Positions 58,623 to 64,000 of a stretch of 64,000 nucleotides of DNA are shown here, piece by piece. This DNA is from Siderastrea siderea (Eukaryota; Cnidaria; Anthozoa; Scleractinia; Rhizangiidae), in contig OZ034968.1 in assembly GCA_964030785.1 (NCBI GenBank), positions 22,227,186 through 22,291,185 on the forward strand, read 5' to 3'. The position numbers and the translations under genes are program-made. The notes under the pieces were generated by a model. It was not told where the DNA came from. It saw only the letters and a list, made by a program, of their open reading frames with translations, and searched no databases. Numbering within the stretch: position 1 is the first letter of the stretch; each line of letters starts with the position of its first letter.

Positions 58623-60129
58623 CATGACTTTCCGTTTGAGTGAAAAGTTTATCAACCAGTGACCGAAGCCACCTCCCCATATTTCCCAGTGCAGTAATGG
58701 GAGCCTTGCGCAATGGCCTACAGAAAATGTTCTGCAAATAAGTTACTGGACCTTAACTGCAATTCGCTATACTAGCATGCGCAGTCTGTTTTCAGTTGTA
58801 CTCAAGACAAAATTTTTAACACCTCCTACCTGCTGTTAATAATCACATGTGACCACTTAATCCGGCGTTTCCGAACACCACCCAAACGGGGCACAAAAGT
58901 ATATCGAATCGTCGATGGTTAAATTTCGAACTAAAGCTTAGAACAATTCACTGCAAGTGCTCGCAAACACACCGAGTATCTCTACTTAGTAGTTCATAAA
59001 ACCTCGCTGCAAAGTGTGCAAGCAAAACAAAAAGAACTATATCGAATCGTCGATCGTCAAATTTCGAACTTTAGCTCACAACAATTCAATGCAAGTGCTC
59101 GCAAACACACCGAATATCTCTACCCAGTAGTTGACAAAACCTTGCTGCCAAGTGGGCAAGCCAAAAAAAAAGAACTACATCGAATCGTCGATGTTTAAAT
59201 TTTAAACTTAAGCTTACAACAACTCACTGCAAGTGCTCGCAATTACACCGAGTATCTCTACCCAGTAGTTCACAAAAGTTCGCTGCAAAGTGTGCAAGCC
59301 AAAAAAAGAACTATATCGAATCGTCGATCGTCAAATTTCGAACTTAAGCTTACAGCAATTTACTGCAAGTGCGCGTAAACACACCGAGTATCTCTACCCA
59401 GTAGTTCACAAAACCTCGCTGCAAAGTCTGCAAGCCAAAAAAAAAAAAAAACTGCAAGAAAGCGAATCCACGATCGTCCACCCGGTAGTTTTCCTGTTTC
59501 CGTCTTCTGCAAATCCTAGCCCAGTTCCTTGACTGAACGAACTGAGAACGTCGGGCTTTTTTCGATTTTGCGAAATCTAAGTACTAATGTCACTAATGCC
59601 CGCGCCAACGTTAATTTTGCCGAGTTTACCTCACGCGCGACAAACGCGCGAGATGTTACTCCGGGTCACCGAATTCGCGCGCGCTCATTGACTACAGATG
59701 AACGATATAAACTGGTGGGTTAGTAGAACAGTAGTTCGCAATACTTAGCGATTTGAACGGGCGTATAAAAACGGAAATCGATATTGTTTGATTTCTTAAA
59801 ATCAAATGCACAATGACTAAGGTAGATCCGTTACTTGGCTTTTCAATTCAGCTGAAATTCAGTGGTCTGTGAATTTAGCGGCCGAATATATAACTGCTCT
59901 TACTTTAGAAACTGAATTACATTAACGAATTTTTACTGCCCAGATAACGCTGTCCACTGACGACATTTACGTTCATGTTAAAAAAGGTCCCTACTCACGA
60001 TTCTGAAGACTTCAAACGATACCACTCCTGAGATACTGCTGTAGATTTTGTTTGAGAAATGCCGCTGCCACTCTTCCCAGCGCGCTGGATCAACAAGAGA
60101 AGCATCGAATTCATTTTTTGAAAGCTTCC
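58623..60129 (-). CDS. Unrecognised two-exon gene model, partial
   Basis: An exon at 60129-59999 has an acceptor (ccatttcag) and a strong donor (GTGAGTAGG) and reads 43 codons without stop, with tryptophan-rich DPARWEEWQRHF and GVVSFEVFRI. A second exon at 58731-58623 follows a good acceptor (ttatttgcag), joins in phase 0 and reads NIFCRPLRKAPITALGNMGR before a weak GTATAA donor. Amino-acid composition is protein-like, unlike the surrounding DNA. I do not recognise the family and cannot find the start or the end. It lies inside the possible TIR element and between tandem repeats, so it could be an element gene or a captured host fragment. Confidence 0.35.
58900..59480 (+). repeat. Minisatellite, unit of about 137 bp, about four copies
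   Basis: The marker 'atcgaatcgtcgat' recurs at 58903, 59041, 59179 and 59315, spacings of 138, 138 and 136. Each unit also has 'aactcactgcaagtgctcgc', 'tctctacccagtagttcac' and 'gctgcaaagtgtgcaagcc' plus an A run. The last unit is degenerate. Short ORFs (KELYRIVDRQI...) come from the repeat. Confidence 0.9.
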
Positions 60130-61020
60130 CTGAAATGGAAAACCGCACAGTCACCCCTCTAACATTGAGACCTTAGCCACTTACCTCCCAAAACAGCAGA
60201 AATAACAAATACCGATCATGTTTTCCAATTCTGTGTCCAGTAATTTGAAAAGTGCTTGTTAACGGTCAACCGCCGACAACCTGCTCAAAACACTGCAACT
60301 GTGACACTTGATCGGTGTCTGTTTTGTGTCTTTAAGTTGACACCAAAACAAAATTTTAACCAGAAAACGACTCAATATTTCACTAATTAATCAAAACACG
60401 AACAACACTAACACGCGGCGTGACATCTTGTCGTTTGCCAGCCACAGTAGGTGACAATTAGTCAGGCCAGCCGGAAGAGTTAAATTTTTTCCATCCAGAG
60501 CGTAAGATGGGCCACAGTTCCCAGCAAGCTTTCGCTAACAGAGATTTGAATGTCCATTAAAAATTTGCCAGCCAGCTCGAGAATAGCCTGTAGAGCGGAA
60601 ATTTTGCGGAGTGGTTCCGTTAGGTACTCCTGTGTAGATCACCCTTTTTCCTTTAGAAATACTTAGACGGCTAAAAAGGGACCCTTGATTCAATGGTTTG
60701 ATTGGTTGGTTGGCCATCTTTTTTTCAAGAAATGGTTCACGCTTACTACAGTGTTTGTTATGCTAGTTTCACTGTATGTCGACGAGGATTTGCACTCTAA
60801 ACGGCTTGCTGTTGTCCTCGAACCACCCCGTTAGTTCTTTAGGTGAAGCTGCTTTCGTTGATGGCACGGTATGGCTTTTTTGCATGAGCTACTTGTTCGC
60901 TTAACAACATGACTTTATGATAAGTCGGCATAAATTATTGAAACCAGCCATCTGTTCATGAAAAGGTCTGAATTCAGTTGACTTCTCGTACCGCTTTCGC
61001 AAATGTTATGCATGTCAAAA

Positions 61021-61605
61021 ATAAATAAATAATAAATAAAATAAATAATAAATAAATAAAATGAATAATAAATAAATAGATAAATAAGTAAATAAAAGGA
61101 GTGAATGAGTGAGTGAGTAAGTGCATGAATGAGTGAACGGAATGAATGACTGAATGACTGAATGAGTGAATGAATGAATGAATGAATGAATGAGTAAAAG
61201 AATGAATGAATGAATGAATGAATGGATAGATGGATGGATGAATGGATGAATGAATTAATGAATGAATGAACGAGTGAATGAATGAATGAATGAGTGAATG
61301 AATGAATGAGTAAAAGAATGAATGAATGAATGAATGAATGAATGAATGAGTAAAAGAATGAATGAATGAATGAATGAATGAATGAATGAATGAATGAATG
61401 AATGAATGAATGAATGGATAGATGGATGGGTGGATGGATGGATGAATGAATGAATGAATGACTGAATGAATGAACGAGTGAATGAATGAATGAATGAATG
61501 AATGAAGGAATGAGTAAAAGAATGAACGAATGAATGAATGAATGAATGAATGAACGAATGAATGAATGAATGAATGAATGAATGAATGAATGAATGAACG
61601 ATGAA
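61021..61605 (+). repeat. (AAAT)n to (GAAT)n compound microsatellite, about 585 bp
   Basis: AAAT/AATAA units at 61021-61090, then GAAT tetranucleotides with substitutions (gagt, gact, ggat, aaag) to 61605. The 123-residue minus-strand ORF (SFIHSFIH...) is repeat translation. Confidence 0.95.
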
Positions 61606-62279
61606 GGATGGCTTTTGCAAACTCACAGCTAGAAATTATGAGTGACGATTTGCATCTGCAATTAAATACTTTTCTTGGTTGTTTGTGGACTGTTTTGGTG
61701 CCATTTATTAGTTATTAACTTTAAATTTTAATTTGGCTCACCTTTAATTCTGAACAACTTTCAATTTTCTTAAAATTTATAAATTCCCTTCCCCTTTCTT
61801 TTTCTTTACGTTCACTTTAAAAATTGCGAAAAAATTCTCTCAGATTAATGGGAGCTCGCACTATGATCCTATGGTAACAAATTTGGATTGAATGAAATCT
61901 CATGGAAATAATTAAGAAAAAAGGCATCTAACTACATTGTCCCTTAAAGAGACAGGAAAACTTTTCGATCGTGCAACCTTTACCAGTTACGACTTTCATC
62001 AGTTATACTGTTCAAGGGTCGTACAACCCAAAGGCTTATATAAATTTTTAGTTTCATTTCTGTCAGAAATTTTCCGTCCTTTTGCGTTTTTAACTTTCAT
62101 ACTTATCACATGCCGAGGTTTAAACTGTGAATTTCTACGGAGCTCTCCTGGCGTGGAGTCGTCTTTGTTGGCTCGGGTAGCAGTTTTGAACAACTAGATA
62201 TATTATATATGTACACAAAATCATTATTCACTGAATGTCATTAAAGATGTGTTTATTGTTCATCGTGGTGTAAGATAGG
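61606..62279. other. Non-coding spacer before the Penelope cluster
   Basis: AT-rich with no supported gene or repeat. The overlapping ORFs at 61937-62197 have no family. Confidence 0.4.
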
Positions 62280-62790
62280 TAAGATGAACGTTTATTCGTT
62301 TGTCTCACGATGGAATCGCTTTTGAGTTGTTGATCGCGACGTTTCGACTGCAATACTGCTAGTCTTCATCAGGCGATGAGGTCAATTGATTACGTGTCGC
62401 TATTTGTAGCATGATGGTTCGCTGCTATTGGTGCATTTCGATCCTCATTATTATTCCGACTATTAGATGTTGTTCCCTCACAGGTCCGTTTTGTAGTTGG
62501 TCGGCTGTTGTGCTTTCTGATCGTAGGTATCCAAGCTTCTGGAATTTCGATTCCGCTATCTCTATTGATGTTATTAGGATGAAGTCTTATATGGATAGCC
62601 TCTTTGACCCTACGTGTGTACCAGTGAGGGTCACGATCAATAAACTTAACTTCTTTCCAAATAGGAAGATGCCCCGTTTCGTTAGCGTGTTCCGAAACTG
62701 CGGAGGTTTGTGTACGAGCAAGCCGTATAACTCTGTCGTGTTCTTTTATCCTGTCTTGCATCGCTCTCCCTGTTTGTCGGCTCACCATGC
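62280..62790 (-). mobile_element. Penelope-like element, 3' part (GIY-YIG endonuclease end), minus strand
   Basis: The frame from 62770 down reads TGRAMQDRIKEHDRVIRLAR, AVSEHANETGHLPIWKEVKF and IDRDPHWYTRRVKEAIHIRL, the C-terminal part of a GIY-YIG nuclease domain and its tail. It has no N-terminal RT. The plus-strand copy to its right encodes nearly the same segment in the other direction. Its 3' UTR carries the hammerhead-like motif at 62333-62377. Confidence 0.85.
62333..62377 (-). ncRNA. Type I hammerhead-ribozyme-like motif at the Penelope 3' end
   Basis: On the minus strand: ATCGC, CTGATGA, A, GACT-loop-AGTC, GAAAC, GTC, GCGAT. Helix I (ATCGC/GCGAT) is a perfect 5 bp, helix II (GACT/AGTC) 4 bp, and helix III is only the self-complementary ACGT step, as described for Penelope-like hammerheads that probably act as dimers. 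There is one extra A between CUGAUGA and helix II compared with the canonical core. Cleavage, if it occurs, would be after GTC. The structure is read by eye; activity is inferred. Confidence 0.6.
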
Positions 62791-62811
62791 TTAGCTGACA
62801 TCCTGTCCCCG

Positions 62812-64000
62812 TTGACAGGCAAGTCAGACTACACAGTTACCAAATCTTCTCATTTTGTGTCTACCATCAGCCATGAGCGAATACAAGAAAATGAAATCAT
62901 GGTATCTTTTGACGTAGAATCGTTATTTACGAACGTGCCGATCGAGGGTGCCGTAAAGGCCGCATTATGCAAACTAGAAAACGATCCCGGTCTTGCCGAC
63001 CGCACAAACCTTACACCTACACAAATTGCCGACCTTTTAAACTTTGTCCTAAGATCCACGTATTTCCAATACAACGGGTCGATTTACGAACAGAAAGACG
63101 GAGCAGCCATGGGGAGCCCTGTCTCCGCGGTTATTGCTAACCTTTACATGAAGAGTTTGAGGAACGTGCGATAGCAACAGCGGCCTATAAACCTAAGATC
63201 TGGAAGCGATATGTAGATGACACTTTTACAGTCTTAGGTAAAGACTATGTAGACGGCTTTTTACAACATCTAAACAGTCAACAGCCTACTATTCGTTTTA
63301 CCATGGAAATCGAGAAAGATAACACTATCCCCTTTCTCGACACGTCAGTTTCAAGGGATTCAAACGGTCTTCTCACCACCACTGTTTACAGAAAGCCCAC
63401 CCACACTGACCAATACCTATAGCCTATGATTCACACCATCCTCAGTCAGTGAAACGTGGTATTGTTAAGTGTCTATACGACCGAGCCAAACACCTCACAT
63501 CTAAACCATCAGCTATCTCTAAAGAAAAGAAACATTTATCATCGGTACTTGTTTCGAACGGATATCCTTCTTCGTTTGTACGAAAGCTCACAAAGACAAC
63601 AAGACCAACAACCAACAAAGAACCTACGCAGGAATTTAAATCTACTGCGGTTCTACCCTACATAAAAGGTGTATCAGAGGTTCTTCGCCGCTGCCTACAA
63701 CAACAAGGCGTACGCACCGTCTTCAAATCAGACACAACTCTTAGGTCTCACTTAGTGCGACCGAAAGACACCCTTGAACCAACTAAACAAGACGGTGTCG
63801 TCTATAAAATTCCATGTGAGTGCACCAAAGTATACATCGGGGAAACAGGGAGAGCGATGCAAGACAGGATAAAAGAACACGACAGAGATATACGGCTTGC
63901 TCGTACACAAACCTCCGCAGTTTCGGAACACGCTAACGAAACGGGGCATCTTCCTATTTGGAAAGAAGTTAAGTTTATTATCGTGACCCTCACTGGTACA
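62812..64000 (+). pseudogene. Penelope-like element ORF (RT plus GIY-YIG), plus strand, frameshifted
   Basis: Reads SFDVESLFTNVPIEGAVKAA, STYFQYNGSIYEQKDGAAMG and SPVSAVIANLYM to a frameshift near 63150. It then continues EEFEERAIATAAYKPKIWKR YVDDTF (RT catalytic YVDD), FLDTSVSRD and YRKPTHTDQYL to a 2-bp insertion near 63425. A third frame reads GIVKCLYDRAKHLTSKPSAI and ends with VVYKIPCECTKVYIGETGR, the GIY-YIG core, and the SEHANETGH motif. The RT N-terminus is missing. The window ends within the nuclease; near 63978 the frame is lost again by a 1-bp deletion relative to the minus copy. Inactive. Confidence 0.85.

Larger units (their letters stand above)
57945..60636. mobile_element. Possible TIR element in the FReD intron
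   Basis: The left 'tgtagacaggagtacccaac g' and right 'cgttaggtactcctgtgtag a' are imperfect inverses. Inner blocks 'ccgctctacag' and 'gccagccag' also recur inverted near 58060-58100 and 60560-60600. This would make a 2.7-kb unit holding a microsatellite, a 137-bp minisatellite and two exon-like segments. Ends and duplications are not certain. Confidence 0.35.

Noticed and set aside
58900..59480. CRISPR-like array
   Set aside because: The whole 137-bp unit is repeated; there are no unique spacers.
61255..61626. 123-residue minus-strand ORF (SFIH repeats)
   Set aside because: Translation of the GAAT microsatellite.

Overview
The window looks like nuclear DNA from a cnidarian, most likely an anthozoan such as a stony coral. 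It is AT-rich, its genes are split by many introns, it carries many microsatellites and TIR or foldback elements, and it mixes several retroelement classes (RLE-type LINE, APE-type LINE, DIRS/tyrosine-recombinase, Penelope). This is inferred from gene content and style; I cannot name the species. No prokaryotic features, CRISPR arrays or operons are present.

Four host genes could be reconstructed exon by exon. (1) A KTI12 homolog (Elongator partner) on the minus strand, 10858 to 2518, has 10 exons that join in frame to 274 codons plus stop. (2) Divergent from it across a 171-bp shared promoter is a plus-strand gene for an ER type I membrane protein with a thioredoxin fold (ATG 11030). It has 7 exons, 237 aa, and ends in KKER. 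Its last two exons are duplicated intact at 21483-21519 and 22295-22507, which gives two alternative C-termini. (3) A CDC42 small effector (CDC42SE/SPEC-like) gene lies at 31332-32070, with 4 exons, 84 aa and a complete CRIB motif. (4) The 5' part of a secreted fibrinogen-related (FReD) gene lies at 57114-57896. A further secreted-protein gene runs off the left edge (229-919, minus). A two-exon minus-strand model (58623-60129) is unrecognised.

Most of the rest is mobile DNA. The KTI12 and thioredoxin-gene introns hold nested TIR elements with readable target duplications, foldback MITEs, a tRNA-derived SINE with a 12-bp duplication, and a 5'-truncated RLE-type LINE set inside an (ATT)n microsatellite. 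From 32 to 43 kb there are TTAA-flanked elements, Penelope terminal fragments with hammerhead-ribozyme-like cores, and an ATCGAT-rich foldback array. From 43.6 to 46.3 kb lies a broken APE-type LINE. From 50.6 to 53.5 kb a 2.8-kb TIR element carries a frameshifted chromo-barrel-like ORF. From 53.7 to 56.7 kb a decayed DIRS-like element has been interrupted by a TTAA MITE and a LINE tail. The right edge holds two Penelope copies in head-to-head orientation with a GIY-YIG domain.

The most notable points are the tandem alternative 3' terminal exon pairs of the thioredoxin gene, the KTI12/thioredoxin bidirectional promoter, a GC-AG intron in KTI12, the dated transposon nest at 13.7-16.6 kb, and the repeated hammerhead-like motifs at Penelope ends.
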